DNA of 31,046 nucleotides from Pseudomonadota bacterium (GCA_023431345.1 JAEYWK010000259.1:1-31046); one strand, 5' to 3'. Shown: positions 14,692 through 23,314, counted from the first letter of the stretch. The notes: generated from the letters alone by a model not told the origin. Made by a program: numbers and translations.

Positions 14692-15321
14692 ATGGCTCGT
14701 TATATCGGTGCAGTTTGCAAGCTCTGCCGTCGCGAAGGCGGCAAGCTTTACCTCAAGGGTGAGCGTTGCTTCAGCGAGAAGTGCGCTGTTGGTCGCCGCC
14801 CGTACCCGCCGGGTCAGCACGGCCAGGCGCGCATCAAGCTGAGCGAGTACGGCCTGCGTCTGCGCGAGAAGCAGAAGATGCGTCGCATCTACGGCTTGCT
14901 CGAGCGCCAGTTCGCCGGCTACTACGTGCAGGCGACCCACCTCAAGGGCCGCACCGGCGAAGAAATGCTCGGCCTGATCGAGCGTCGCCTCGACAACGTC
15001 GTCTTGCGCATGGGCTTGGCCTCGAGCCGCGCTCAGTCGCGTCAGCTCGTGCGTCACAAGCACGTGCGGGTCAACGGCAAGTTCGTGAACATCCCGAGCT
15101 TCCAGGTCAACCCGAACGACAAGATCGAGATCGACGAGAAGAGCCGCAAGATTCCGTTCATCGCCGCTGCTTTGACGGCCGCCGCCAACCGCCAGCAGGC
15201 GTCGTGGCTCGAGGTCGACAAGGAGAATTTTGCCGGCACCTTCAAGGGCATGCCTGTCCGCGAAGAGATGAACGAGCCGGGCGTGCGTGAGCAGTACGTC
15301 GTTGAGTACTACTCGCGCTAA
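14692..15321 (+). CDS. rpsD: 30S ribosomal protein S4, zinc-binding form
   Basis: The 209-residue S4 nucleates 30S assembly and in many bacteria represses its own operon. The N-terminal Zn site uses Cys9, Cys12, Cys26 and Cys31 (the C+ form). The S4 RNA-binding fold LDNVVLRMGLASSRAQSRQL is at about residues 100-119, and the C-terminus ends REQYVVEYYSR. It is followed by the largest gap in the operon, 222 bases, before rpoA. Confidence 0.97.
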   Translation: MARYIGAVCKLCRREGGKLYLKGERCFSEKCAVGRRPYPPGQHGQARIKLSEYGLRLREKQKMRRIYGLLERQFAGYYVQATHLKGRTGEEMLGLIERRLDNVVLRMGLASSRAQSRQLVRHKHVRVNGKFVNIPSFQVNPNDKIEIDEKSRKIPFIAAALTAAANRQQASWLEVDKENFAGTFKGMPVREEMNEPGVREQYVVEYYSR

Positions 15322-15543
15322 CGGCGAGCGGTGGCAGGGGCTCAGCCCCCACCTCGCTGAAGTGGATTCAGCGGGCCCACCTTCGGTTTTGGGTCCTTGC
15401 CCAAAGCACAGCAGACGCAAGCAGACTTGGATGGCTCTACGGAGCCGAACGCGGGCAGGCCGCGGAGTCGATGAGTGGAGCTGGTTCCCTCACGACTCGG
15501 GACGGCCGCGCGAACCCTGAAGCAGAAGAAGGAGAACGCACGA
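15322..15543 (+). promoter_or_regulatory. rpsD-rpoA intergenic region with hairpins
   Basis: These 222 bases contain a GGGG-CTCAG-CCCC hairpin just after rpsD (about 15337-15350) and a longer bulged stem, GGCCCA with TGGGTCC, around a CTTCGG-containing loop at about 15373-15396. AAGGAG at 15529-15534 serves rpoA. The region may carry an internal promoter, a partial terminator or an RNA-processing site that sets alpha-subunit levels apart from the ribosomal proteins. No gene is seen in it. Confidence 0.35.
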
Positions 15544-16569
15544 ATGGTAACGCAAATGATGAGCCGCAACTGGCGCGACTTGATCCGTCCGAAGGCGATC
15601 ACGCTCGACCCCGAGTCGAACAACGAGATCTACGGCAAGTTTACCTGCGAGCCGCTCGAGCGTGGCTTCGGCATCACCATCGGCAACTCGCTCCGTCGCG
15701 TGCTGCTGGCTTCGCTTCAGGGCGCCGCGATCACGGCCGTCAAGATCGAGGGCGCTCTCCACGAGTTCACCACGATCCCGGACGTCGTCGAAGACGTGAC
15801 GGACATCATCCTCAACCTCAAAGAGGTGGTGTTCAAGGCCGAGTCTCCCAAGACGTACACCGTGCGCCTCGAGAAAGAGGGCCCGGGCCCGGTTCTCGCG
15901 GGTGACATCAAGACCGTCGAGGGCCTGACCGTCCTCAACCCCACCCACCAGATCGCGACCCTCGATAAGAAGGGGCCGCTGTCGATGGAGCTCACGGTCA
16001 ACGTGGGCCGCGGCTACGTCTCGGCGGAGCGCAACAAGAGCCCGACGATGTCGATCGGCACGATCCCCATCGACGCTCTGTTCTCGCCGATCCGCAAGGT
16101 GAACTACACCGTGCAGAACGCGCGCGTCGGCCAGGTCACCGACTACGACAAGCTCGTGCTCGAGGTGTGGACCAACGGCGCCGTGCGCCCGGTCGACGCC
16201 GTCGCCTTCGCCGCGAAGATCTTGAAGGAGCAGCTCTCCATCTGGATCAACTTCGAGGAGAGCGAAGAGACGAGCTACCACGTGGGTGGTGGCGACGAAG
16301 AGCCGCTGAACGAGAACCTGTTCCGTTCGGTCGACGAGCTCGAGCTCTCGGTTCGCTCCGCGAACTGCCTGCAGAACGCCAACATCACCCTGATCGGTGA
16401 GCTGGTGCAGAAGACCGAGCAAGACATGCTCAAGACCAAGAACTTTGGTCGCAAGTCGCTCAAAGAGATCAAGGAGATCTTGTCCACGATGGGCTTGGGT
16501 CTCGGCATGAAGTTCGACAACTGGCCCGGAATGCTGGAGCGCTGGAAGGCGCAACAGGCTCAGGGCTGA
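15544..16569 (+). CDS. rpoA: DNA-directed RNA polymerase subunit alpha
   Basis: The 341-residue alpha subunit dimerises to start RNA polymerase assembly and contacts promoter UP elements and activators. The N-terminal domain has FTCEPLERGFGITIGNSLRR (about residues 33-52) and EGLTVLNPTHQIATLD. A charged linker and the C-terminal domain follow, with NCLQNANITLIGELVQKTE and NFGRKSLKEIKEIL (helix-hairpin-helix). The ATG at 15544 was chosen for AAGGAG at 9 bases and family length; a start at 15475 adds unrelated residues. Confidence 0.97.
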   Translation: MVTQMMSRNWRDLIRPKAITLDPESNNEIYGKFTCEPLERGFGITIGNSLRRVLLASLQGAAITAVKIEGALHEFTTIPDVVEDVTDIILNLKEVVFKAESPKTYTVRLEKEGPGPVLAGDIKTVEGLTVLNPTHQIATLDKKGPLSMELTVNVGRGYVSAERNKSPTMSIGTIPIDALFSPIRKVNYTVQNARVGQVTDYDKLVLEVWTNGAVRPVDAVAFAAKILKEQLSIWINFEESEETSYHVGGGDEEPLNENLFRSVDELELSVRSANCLQNANITLIGELVQKTEQDMLKTKNFGRKSLKEIKEILSTMGLGLGMKFDNWPGMLERWKAQQAQG

Positions 16570-16587
16570 GAGTTAAGGAAACGTACG

Positions 16588-17121
16588 ATGAGGCACCGTA
16601 ACGCCGGGCGGCAGTTCAGCCGCAACACCAGCCACCGCAAGGCGATGTTTCGCGCGCTGACCGCGAACCTGGTGGCCCACGAGCGCATCGAAACCACCGA
16701 CGCCAAGGCCAAAGAGCTGAAGCGCGTGGCCGAGCGTCTCATCACCCACGCCGTTCGTTTGGGCGACGTGGCGTTCACTCCGCAAGACAAGCTCAGCGCC
16801 GCCGACAAGGCCAAGCGCCAGGCTGCGCAGGCCCACATGGGCCGCTTCCTCCGCCGCTTCGCGGTGGTGAAGCAAGCGGGCGAAGACGTGAAGATCGATC
16901 TGGTCGAGAAGGTTTTCGTCGACCTGGCGCGTCGCTTCAAGGGTCGTCCCGGCGGCTACACCCGCATCATCAAGCTCGGCCACCGTCGCGGCGACAACGC
17001 CCCGATGGCCCTGGTCGAGTTCGTGGTCGAGGCGGGCGAGCCCCACAAGCCGGGCAAGAAGGCCAAGGCCGAGGGCGCGGAGAAGCCGAAGAAGGCCGCC
17101 GCCAAAGCCTCCGCGGGCTGA
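16588..17121 (+). CDS. rplQ: 50S ribosomal protein L17 with basic C-terminal tail
   Basis: The 177-residue L17 begins MRHRNAGRQFSRNTSHRKAM and contains LVAHERIETTDAKAKELK and the end of the fold GGYTRIIKLGHRRGDNAPMA. The family is usually 115-140 residues. Here an insertion-rich middle and a tail of about 25 Lys/Ala/Gly/Pro residues make it longer. It is the last gene of the run and is followed by a terminator. Confidence 0.96.
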   Translation: MRHRNAGRQFSRNTSHRKAMFRALTANLVAHERIETTDAKAKELKRVAERLITHAVRLGDVAFTPQDKLSAADKAKRQAAQAHMGRFLRRFAVVKQAGEDVKIDLVEKVFVDLARRFKGRPGGYTRIIKLGHRRGDNAPMALVEFVVEAGEPHKPGKKAKAEGAEKPKKAAAKASAG

Positions 17122-17143
17122 CCGCAGCCGCTAGGGCGCCGTG

Positions 17144-17179
17144 AAGGGCGTAGTCGGACGAGAGTCTGACTACGCCTTT
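17144..17179 (+). terminator. Terminator of the ribosomal operon
   Basis: GGCGTAGTCGGAC at 17147-17159 pairs with GTCTGACTACGCC at 17164-17176 around a GAGA tetraloop (one G-T pair). The stem can be extended by the flanking GAAG/TTTC bases, and TTT follows. It stands 22 bases after the rplQ stop and is the clearest intrinsic terminator in the window. Confidence 0.8.
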
Positions 17180-17226
17180 CGTCGTTGGAGCAGTCACGCG
17201 GCACACGGCTTGCTGTGGGGCGGGTA

Positions 17227-18651
17227 ATGGCTAGCCGAATATTGGGGTTGAGGAGCCGGGTGCTGGGCGCGATTGCGCCGATGAACGCGCTATTTGTCGC
17301 CATTTCTTGCGGCGGCGCGAGCGACACCGAGCCTGGGCCGGCTGGCGTAGCTGGCACAAGTGCCGGCACACCTGGCACAGGGGCTACAGGTGGCGCGGCG
17401 GCCACAGGCGGTGCGGCGGGCGGGCAGGTCGGACCCACGGCTGGAGCCGCCGGCGGAACGAGTTTGCACGGCGGGAGTGGCGGGCAGTCGACGGCGGGCG
17501 CCCCTACGGGCGGCGGGGGCAAGGGGCCTGTGGACGTGGGTGGGCAGAACGCGGGAGGGACGGCGGTCTACGGGTGCTCCAACTCAGGCCCTGGCATCTG
17601 CTGCAACACCGACACCTGCTACACGCTCACCGAGATACGAGCTTTCCTCGGCCAGGGGGGCGACGGTTCGAGCGGCGCGGGCGCTCGCGGCGAGCCGAGC
17701 GAGGGCGGCGCAGCGGGAGACGCTGGAGGCGCGGGAGGAAGCGATAGCTCTTGTCCGAGCGCGGTCGGTCATCAGCTCGAAGTGTGCTCGTACATCACGG
17801 CCGATCTGGGGCCGGTGGGTGACCAGTGCTGCTACGTCGTTCGCTCCGGGGGCTGTTGTGGGCGGCCCTTCGTCGTCGACGGCGCGCGCGTCGCGGCCAG
17901 CGCCGAACGCGGCGACTGGCGATCGGCGCTGTCGGGAGCCGCCGAGGAGCTGGACGCGCCAACGAGAGCTGCCCTGGCCCGCGCGTGGACCGACGATGCG
18001 TTGATGGAGCATGCCTCCGTCGCTTCGTTCGCCCGCTTCTCACTGGAGCTGATGACCATTGGGGCGCCCTCAAGCTTGGTAGCGGCGGCGCATCACGCGG
18101 CGCTCGATGAGGTCGCCCACGCGCTGGATTGCTTCGCGTTGGCCACCCGCTTCGGCGATCGCGAGGTTGGGCCGAGCACGTTCGATCTGCGCGGAGCGCA
18201 GTTCGGACGCGACCTCGAGGAGCTGGCCGTCGCCGTGCTTCGTGAGGGGGCCATCGGCGAGACTCTGGCTGCGGCGCTGGCCAGCGAGCAAGGCGCGCTC
18301 GCTTCCGACGAGACGTGTAGCTCCGTGCTCGCCCGCATCGCGCGCGACGAGGAAGAGCATTCGCTCTTGGCGTGGCGTTTCCTGCGCTACGCGGTCGATC
18401 GCGGAGGCGCCTCGATCGCGGCGCGGCTCGTCAGCGAGATTCGCGACGTACCGCGCGAGCTCGAGCCACCTGCGACGGTGGCTCCCGCACAAATCTGGAA
18501 CCGCTATGGTCGCCTGACGGCTGAGCAGCAAGCAAACGTCGTCGAGCACACGTGGCGCGAAGTCATTCTGCCGGCGCTGACGCTGCTGTGTGAGCAGCCT
18601 GGCGTCGACGCCAAGCCACGCGGACCTGGCGTCGACGCGATGACGAGCTAG
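17227..18651 (+). CDS. Secreted lipoprotein with C-terminal ferritin-like diiron domain
   Basis: The 474-residue product begins with a hydrophobic export segment ending NALFVAISC, an approximate lipobox. A Gly/Ala/Thr/Ser-rich linker of about 85 residues follows, then a Cys-rich stretch (GPGICCNTDTCY; CSYITADLGPVGDQCCYVV; SGGCCGRPF), and a helical domain from about residue 250. That domain has MEHASVASFARF (Glu261, His262), LDEVAHALDCF (Glu295, His298) and RDEEEHSLLAWRF (Glu376/Glu377, His378), the Glu and ExxH pattern of ferritin-like diiron four-helix bundles. It may oxidise or store iron, or act on another substrate; this cannot be told from sequence. ATG 17227 was chosen; an ATG at 17281 also precedes a signal. 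It is convergent with the next gene, with one base between stops. Confidence 0.75.
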   Translation: MASRILGLRSRVLGAIAPMNALFVAISCGGASDTEPGPAGVAGTSAGTPGTGATGGAAATGGAAGGQVGPTAGAAGGTSLHGGSGGQSTAGAPTGGGGKGPVDVGGQNAGGTAVYGCSNSGPGICCNTDTCYTLTEIRAFLGQGGDGSSGAGARGEPSEGGAAGDAGGAGGSDSSCPSAVGHQLEVCSYITADLGPVGDQCCYVVRSGGCCGRPFVVDGARVAASAERGDWRSALSGAAEELDAPTRAALARAWTDDALMEHASVASFARFSLELMTIGAPSSLVAAAHHAALDEVAHALDCFALATRFGDREVGPSTFDLRGAQFGRDLEELAVAVLREGAIGETLAAALASEQGALASDETCSSVLARIARDEEEHSLLAWRFLRYAVDRGGASIAARLVSEIRDVPRELEPPATVAPAQIWNRYGRLTAEQQANVVEHTWREVILPALTLLCEQPGVDAKPRGPGVDAMTS

Positions 18652-18652
18652 G

Positions 18653-19159
18653 TCACTCCGCCGCACGGCACACGAAGAACTCGAAGCTCTCGCAGATGCA
18701 GCCGGGCTCGCCGCCTTCGCACTCGCAGTCTTGCCCGCAGCTGCAGTTGGTGCCGCCGTAGACGGGAACGCAGTCGGCGCGCGTGACGCAATCTGCCTCG
18801 AGGTCTAGCTCGCTGCACGTTTCTTCGGCAGCGGGCTCGCACTGATTGACGTCGTGGTTGCAGTTGAAGCCAGGCGTGCAGTCGCGCTCCTTCTCGCAGG
18901 GGGTCCGCGGTGGCTCGGGGGGCGTCGGCGCGCCGGCCTCGCCTTCCGGATCGCTGCTCGCTGAGCCGGCGCCACCGCGAGAGGCGCTGGCGCCGCTGCC
19001 ATCGCTCCCCCCGCTGGCCTTGGCGCCCCCGCTCGGCTTCGAGGGGCCTTCCTCGAAGTCGTCGAACGAATCATCGCGGTGGCAGTCTTCGTAGTGCTCG
19101 ACGTTGCACGCGAAGAGACCCAGCGCGCACGCGACGACGAGACCGATGGGCTTGTTCAT
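18653..19159 (-). CDS. Small Cys-rich lipoprotein
   Basis: The 168-residue product has a classic lipoprotein signal, MNKPIGLVVACALGLFAC, with Cys at residue 18. A Ser/Gly/Ala linker follows (about residues 40-75), then a domain with about 14 Cys, including CEKERDCTPGFNCN, DLEADCVTRADCVPVY and CSCGQDCECEGGEPGCICES, suggesting a small disulfide-stabilised module. I do not recognise a named family beyond the general myxobacterial Cys-rich surface type. GGGAGG lies 6-7 bases ahead of the ATG. It is convergent with the ferritin-like lipoprotein. Confidence 0.8.
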   Translation of the reverse strand: MNKPIGLVVACALGLFACNVEHYEDCHRDDSFDDFEEGPSKPSGGAKASGGSDGSGASASRGGAGSASSDPEGEAGAPTPPEPPRTPCEKERDCTPGFNCNHDVNQCEPAAEETCSELDLEADCVTRADCVPVYGGTNCSCGQDCECEGGEPGCICESFEFFVCRAAE

Positions 19160-19202
19160 GATTTTCCTCCCGCGCCTGAAGCGCTTTCAAGCAAAGGGGC
19201 GC

Positions 19203-19274
19203 ACCTCCCCCGAGCTGCCGTAGGGCAGCGGGAGCGACGCCCATTTCGTGCCTAACGCCGGTCGTGCCCGGCGG
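19203..19274. terminator. Two hairpins between minus-strand genes
   Basis: GCTGCC/GGCAGC flanked by CTCCC/GGGAG lies at about 19205-19236, and CGCCGG-TCGTG-CCCGGCG at about 19257-19274. They sit just after the end (minus strand) of the HEAT/TPR-like gene, whose transcripts they may end, and ahead of the Cys-rich lipoprotein gene. Neither has a T-run. Confidence 0.35.
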
Positions 19275-19286
19275 GCGTGAAGGTGT

Positions 19287-20948
19287 TCAAAGCTGCGGAG
19301 GCTTTTTCTGCTCGCCGCCCGTTGGCGCTTCGCCGTCACCGCTGCTCTCGGCCGGCGGCGACACAGCGCTTTGCTGGTCGGCCGGGTCGCTCGTCGGCTG
19401 CTGAGCGCTGGGCTCGTCGGAGCCGTCGTCCGCTGACGGTAGGCTCATCGTTTCAGCCCGCACGGCGTCGACGGGCGCCTGTTCCGACGACCTTCGGCGC
19501 AAGAACAGAAACGCGATCGCGCCCAGCGCGACGGCCAGAATCGACCCGGCGGCGACGTAGCGCGCCTTCTCGGAGCGCTTCGGCTCGCCGCGCTCGAAGC
19601 GGGCGAGGGCCGACTTGGCGCGGCTGTTCGCGGCGTCGCGCTCCAGCGCTCGTTCGAGCAGCGTGGCGTCGGCGATGCCTCGCTCTTCCAGCGCTTCAGC
19701 CTCGAGGGTGAGGCGTAGGCTGCTGGCTGCTTGCAGCTTCGGATCGAGCCGCTCGGCGCGGCGCAGCGCCATGATGGCGTCGGGGCGAGCGCTGTCTTGC
19801 ACCGACTCGGCGAAGGCGACGTAGCCTGCGGCCAGCTCCGCGCGCTGCTCGAAGTTGGGATCGTGGGCGAGCAGCTCGTCGAACTTCGTGCGCATCTCGG
19901 CGAGGTCACCGCGGGCCCGCGCGGCTTGCCCCTCGTCGAACAGCTTGCCGACTTGGGCGAAGCGCAGGCGGTCGAACTCCGCGAACAGCTCGCGCGCCGT
20001 ACGCTCCCAGGCCCAGTCGCGCGGCGGCTTCTTGCCGACCACGTTCTCGTAGGTATCGCGTAGCTGCCAGGTCGCGACCTCGCCCATCAGCGCCACCGCT
20101 TGGCGCGCGGCCTCGCGCACCTGCGCCCGCTCGCTGCTCACGAACGACACGACGATGCGCACGGCGTCGGGGTTGCGCGTGCGACCGTAGGCGCGCAGCA
20201 CGTCGGCGAGCACGGCCAGATCCTGAGTTTGCACGGCCTCGCTAGGGATGCCCTTGCCCAGCATGTCGAGCTGCCGGACCGCCCATTTGTTGATCTTTTC
20301 GGCGGGGTGGCGCTGCGCCTCGACCAGCGCCGGCACCGCCTTGTCGCCGAGGCGAGCCAGCGCGTTCTGCGTGGTGATGCGCAGGAACTCACCGTAACGC
20401 ACGTACACCTCGATGAGGCCGCGCACGGCCGCCACGTCGCCGATGCTCTCCAGCATGCGTGAGAGCGCGAGCACGCTCACGAGGTTGCGCCACGCCTCCG
20501 ATTGGGGCTCCGGCTTGGCGACGAGCCTGCCCAGATAGTCGAGGCCGGCGGAGGGCTTGTCCGACTCATCGTCGCTCTTCTGCTGCAGGGCCTCGCGCCG
20601 CGTCTTCAGCAGCAGCCGCTTCATCGCCTCCTTGTCGGCGTTGTCGGCGATCGAGCCGAGCCGGAAGCGGATGGCGCTGACGTGCTTCCGCTCCGCTTCG
20701 AGCAGCTCACGCACGGCGTTGTCGCGATCGTCCCCCGCGTCGCCGATGATGCGACCGAGCAGCGCGTCGACCTCGGCCAGATCGGCGGCGTCGGGCCGAC
20801 CGAGCTCGACGCTCGGCGGCGTCGGCAGCTCCGGCAGCTTGCGCTCAGCGGATTTGGCGGGGGCTGCGTCGGGCGTGGCGGCTGCGGTCGGGGCGCCCGA
20901 GCCGAAAGCGACCAGCAGTGCCCACCCGACTGCTCGCGCCTTTCGCAT
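19287..20948 (-). CDS. Secreted/membrane-anchored HEAT- and TPR-like repeat protein
   Basis: The 553-residue product has a Sec-type signal (residues 1-24, ending ...APTAAATP). A long helical region follows, with HEAT-like units such as RITTQNALARLGDKAVPALV and QVREAARQAVALMGEVA (about residues 190-290). Next comes a TPR-like part (about 330-450), with FDEGQAARARGDLAEMRTKF and DAIMALRRAERLDPKLQAAS. One transmembrane helix, YVAAGSILAVALGAIAFLFL, is at about 463-482, followed by a 70-residue acidic/Pro/Gln-rich cytoplasmic tail. It probably exposes a protein-binding scaffold outside the membrane. Its ATG overlaps the acyP stop by one base, so the two are translationally coupled. No specific function can be assigned. 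Confidence 0.7.
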   Translation of the reverse strand: MRKARAVGWALLVAFGSGAPTAAATPDAAPAKSAERKLPELPTPPSVELGRPDAADLAEVDALLGRIIGDAGDDRDNAVRELLEAERKHVSAIRFRLGSIADNADKEAMKRLLLKTRREALQQKSDDESDKPSAGLDYLGRLVAKPEPQSEAWRNLVSVLALSRMLESIGDVAAVRGLIEVYVRYGEFLRITTQNALARLGDKAVPALVEAQRHPAEKINKWAVRQLDMLGKGIPSEAVQTQDLAVLADVLRAYGRTRNPDAVRIVVSFVSSERAQVREAARQAVALMGEVATWQLRDTYENVVGKKPPRDWAWERTARELFAEFDRLRFAQVGKLFDEGQAARARGDLAEMRTKFDELLAHDPNFEQRAELAAGYVAFAESVQDSARPDAIMALRRAERLDPKLQAASSLRLTLEAEALEERGIADATLLERALERDAANSRAKSALARFERGEPKRSEKARYVAAGSILAVALGAIAFLFLRRRSSEQAPVDAVRAETMSLPSADDGSDEPSAQQPTSDPADQQSAVSPPAESSGDGEAPTGGEQKKPPQL

Positions 20949-21226
20949 CAGTCGATGATGCGGAAGTCCGGGAAATCGCCGGTGAAGCTGCGCCAGCGCG
21001 TGTCGACGCGCTCCACGCGTGCGGCGCTCGGGCCCTTTTGCGCCCAGCCGTAGAGCTCACGGATCGAGACCTCTTCGCCCTCGGCGACGATCTCGACGGT
21101 GCCGTCGGCGCGGTTCTTCACCCAGCCCGTGATCCCGAGGCGGCGCGCCTCGCGCTGCGTCGACGCGCGAAAGTACACACCTTGTACGCGGCCTCGCACC
21201 AGTAGCTGTAGCTGCTTGAGAGCCAT
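20948..21226 (-). CDS. acyP: Acylphosphatase
   Basis: The 92-residue enzyme hydrolyses carboxyl-phosphate bonds such as acetyl phosphate. It has the phosphate-binding loop VRGRVQGVYFRAST with the catalytic Arg near residue 19, and the catalytic Asn in GWVKNRADGTVEIVAEG, as in the family. The ATG at 21226 gives the standard length; the longer frame to 21535 is not family-like and overlaps the promoter region of the divergent kinase. It is coupled to the HEAT/TPR-like gene downstream. Confidence 0.93.
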   Translation of the reverse strand: MALKQLQLLVRGRVQGVYFRASTQREARRLGITGWVKNRADGTVEIVAEGEEVSIRELYGWAQKGPSAARVERVDTRWRSFTGDFPDFRIID

Positions 21227-21435
21227 AACCGGCCGAAAGCTTCTCGCAAATCTCCACCCTCCTGGCAAGCCTTCCGTCCCGTCCGACCGCCGGAGCGCCG
21301 CCGCAGCCCTCGCCCGGCGCGGTTTCGTGGCTGTCCCGCGGCTGATCGACCGCTCGAGCTCGCGCCGCCCGCCCCGCGCCGGGCGGGGCATGGGGCCACT
21401 ACCAAATCGGCCACGTTTCGTGGTTCGATCAGGCC
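21227..21435. promoter_or_regulatory. Divergent control region, acyP and histidine kinase
   Basis: These 209 bases lie between divergent genes. They hold a GC hairpin, CCGCCCG with CGGGCGG, around 21367-21387, and CCACG-TTT-CGTGG at 21411-21423, which ends 12 bases before the kinase GTG and could mask its start or bind a regulator. No clear -35/-10 pair was identified. Confidence 0.35.
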
Positions 21436-23295
21436 GTGACCGGGTCCGTGGGCGTCGAAGCGCGAGCAAGCACCGAGCGGCAGCAGTCGGTACAGGAGCT
21501 GCTCGCCGCGCTTCGTCACGAGGAGCGCGTGTCACGCGCGCTGCGTGAGGTCGGCACCGCCCTCGGCACCACCTTCGATCTCGACGACCTGCTCGAGCTG
21601 ATCTTGGAGAAGCTGACGGAGCTGGTGCAGGCCGATCGGGCGACGCTGTACTTGCTCGACGAAGCCAACGACGAGCTGGTGAGCCGCATGGTCGTCGGCG
21701 AGCAGGTGCGCTCGATCCGTATGAAGGTGGGGCACGGCATCGCCGGGGTCGTCGCGGAGAACGGCCGCGCGCTGCGCGTGCGCGACGCCTATTCAGACCC
21801 GCGCTTCGAGCGCGATTGGGACATCCTGACCGGCTATCGCACGCAGAGCATCTTGGCCGCGCCGCTCAAGAACCACCTCGGTCGCACCATCGGCGTGATT
21901 CAGATCCTCAACAAGCGGGGTGAAGGCGAGTTCACCAACGAGGACGAGGCCATCCTCTCCGCGCTGTCGACGCAGGCCGCCGTCGCCATCGACAACTCGC
22001 GCTTGTTCCTGTCGCTCATTCAGAAGAACAAGCAGTTGCTCGACACCAAGGGCGAGCTCGAGCGACGCCTGCGCGACCTTTCGCTGCTCTTCGAGCTCGA
22101 GCGCGCCACCGGGCGAGCGACGACGCTCGAGGAGCTGGCGCGCGCCGTGCTCGGGCTATCGGCCAAGGCGAGCGAGGCTCGCGGCGCGGCGCTGCTCGTC
22201 GCCGAGGAAGAGTCGGGCGACCTCGTGCAGTACGTGCACGACGTCGCCACGCCCGACGCGCTGATCCGCATCGGGGTCAAGGCGGGAGACGGGCTGCTCG
22301 CCGCCGCCATGTCACGCGGCGAGGTGCTGCGTGTCAGCGCCGCCGAGCCGAGCCCGTACTTCCACGAGCGCGTCGAGGGTAGCCTGCCATTTCCCGTGGA
22401 TTCCGCGCTGGTTTTGCCGCTCGAAGGCGACGGTGCGCCGCTCGGGGCGGTCGCCCTGTTCGGCAGCGCAGGCTCGCGCACGTTCACTCGTGAAGACGAG
22501 AGCTTGATGCACCTGGTAGGCGCCAACGTCTCGACGGCGGTGCGCTTGTTCTTCGCCAGCCAAGCCCGAGAGCGCGGCGAGCGTTTGACCTCGATCGGGC
22601 GGCTGCTGTCGCAGGTGATTCACGATTTCAAGACGCCGATGACGGTGATCAGCGGCTACGTGCAGCTGATGGCGGAGGCCAACGACAGCAAGAAGCGCCA
22701 CGAGTTCGCAGAAGAGGTGCTGAAGCAATTCGACGTGCTGACCGGGATGCAGCGCGAGGTGCTCGAGTTCGCGCGCGGCGAGCGCACCTTGTTCGTGCGA
22801 CGGGTCTACCTGCACAAGTTCTTCGGCGACCTGCGGCGGCAGCTCGAGCTCGAGGTGACGGGCAAGTCAATCCAGATCGAGCTGGACATCGACACCAAAG
22901 TCGTCGCTCGCTTCGACGAGGCGCGCGTCGCGCGGGCGGTTCACAACCTCGCGCGTAACGCCGTCGAAGCGATGACGCCCCGCGGCGGTGTCCTCACGTT
23001 GCGCGGTAAGCTCGAGGGCTCCGACTTGCTGATCGCGGTGAGCGACACGGGCCCAGGCATCCCCCCCGCCATCGAGCACCGACTCTTTCAGTCGTTCGTG
23101 ACGATGGGCAAGGAAGGGGGCACGGGCCTCGGGCTCGCGATCGTCAAGAAGATCGTGGAAGAGCACGGCGGCAGCGTGACGATGAAGTCGAGCCCGCGCG
23201 GCGCCACGTTCGAGCTGCGCCTGCCCCAGCCGGACCTCGAGCAGGGCAAGCCTTCTCCGCGTAAGAGCAGCAAAGGCCAGCGCTCGACGCCGTGA
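21436..23295 (+). CDS. Cytoplasmic GAF-GAF histidine kinase
   Basis: The 619-residue sensor kinase has no membrane segments. A coiled-coil-like N-terminus leads into GAF domain 1 (about residues 45-190; DRATLYLLDEANDELVSRMV, GVIQILNKRGEGEFTNEDE) and a weaker GAF 2 (about 225-385). The HisKA domain has the phospho-acceptor His396 in SQVIHDFKTPMTVISGYVQL. The ATPase domain has an N-box HNLARNAVEAM (near 502), DTGPGIP, and GTGLGLAIVKKIVEEHGG (near 561). It ends in a basic Ser/Lys tail. The start is a GTG with a weak ribosome-binding site; a downstream start is possible. It is the first of three co-directional genes; no response regulator is encoded nearby. Confidence 0.9.
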   Translation: MTGSVGVEARASTERQQSVQELLAALRHEERVSRALREVGTALGTTFDLDDLLELILEKLTELVQADRATLYLLDEANDELVSRMVVGEQVRSIRMKVGHGIAGVVAENGRALRVRDAYSDPRFERDWDILTGYRTQSILAAPLKNHLGRTIGVIQILNKRGEGEFTNEDEAILSALSTQAAVAIDNSRLFLSLIQKNKQLLDTKGELERRLRDLSLLFELERATGRATTLEELARAVLGLSAKASEARGAALLVAEEESGDLVQYVHDVATPDALIRIGVKAGDGLLAAAMSRGEVLRVSAAEPSPYFHERVEGSLPFPVDSALVLPLEGDGAPLGAVALFGSAGSRTFTREDESLMHLVGANVSTAVRLFFASQARERGERLTSIGRLLSQVIHDFKTPMTVISGYVQLMAEANDSKKRHEFAEEVLKQFDVLTGMQREVLEFARGERTLFVRRVYLHKFFGDLRRQLELEVTGKSIQIELDIDTKVVARFDEARVARAVHNLARNAVEAMTPRGGVLTLRGKLEGSDLLIAVSDTGPGIPPAIEHRLFQSFVTMGKEGGTGLGLAIVKKIVEEHGGSVTMKSSPRGATFELRLPQPDLEQGKPSPRKSSKGQRSTP

Positions 23296-23314
23296 GCGGC
23301 TAGAACTGCGGGGC

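Noticed and set aside
14194..15420. Long minus-strand frame antisense to rpsK/rpsD (408 codons)
   Set aside because: It is a shadow of rpsK and rpsD, with no family and no ribosome-binding site.
15490..16554. Minus-strand frame antisense to rpoA (354 codons)
   Set aside because: It is a shadow of rpoA.
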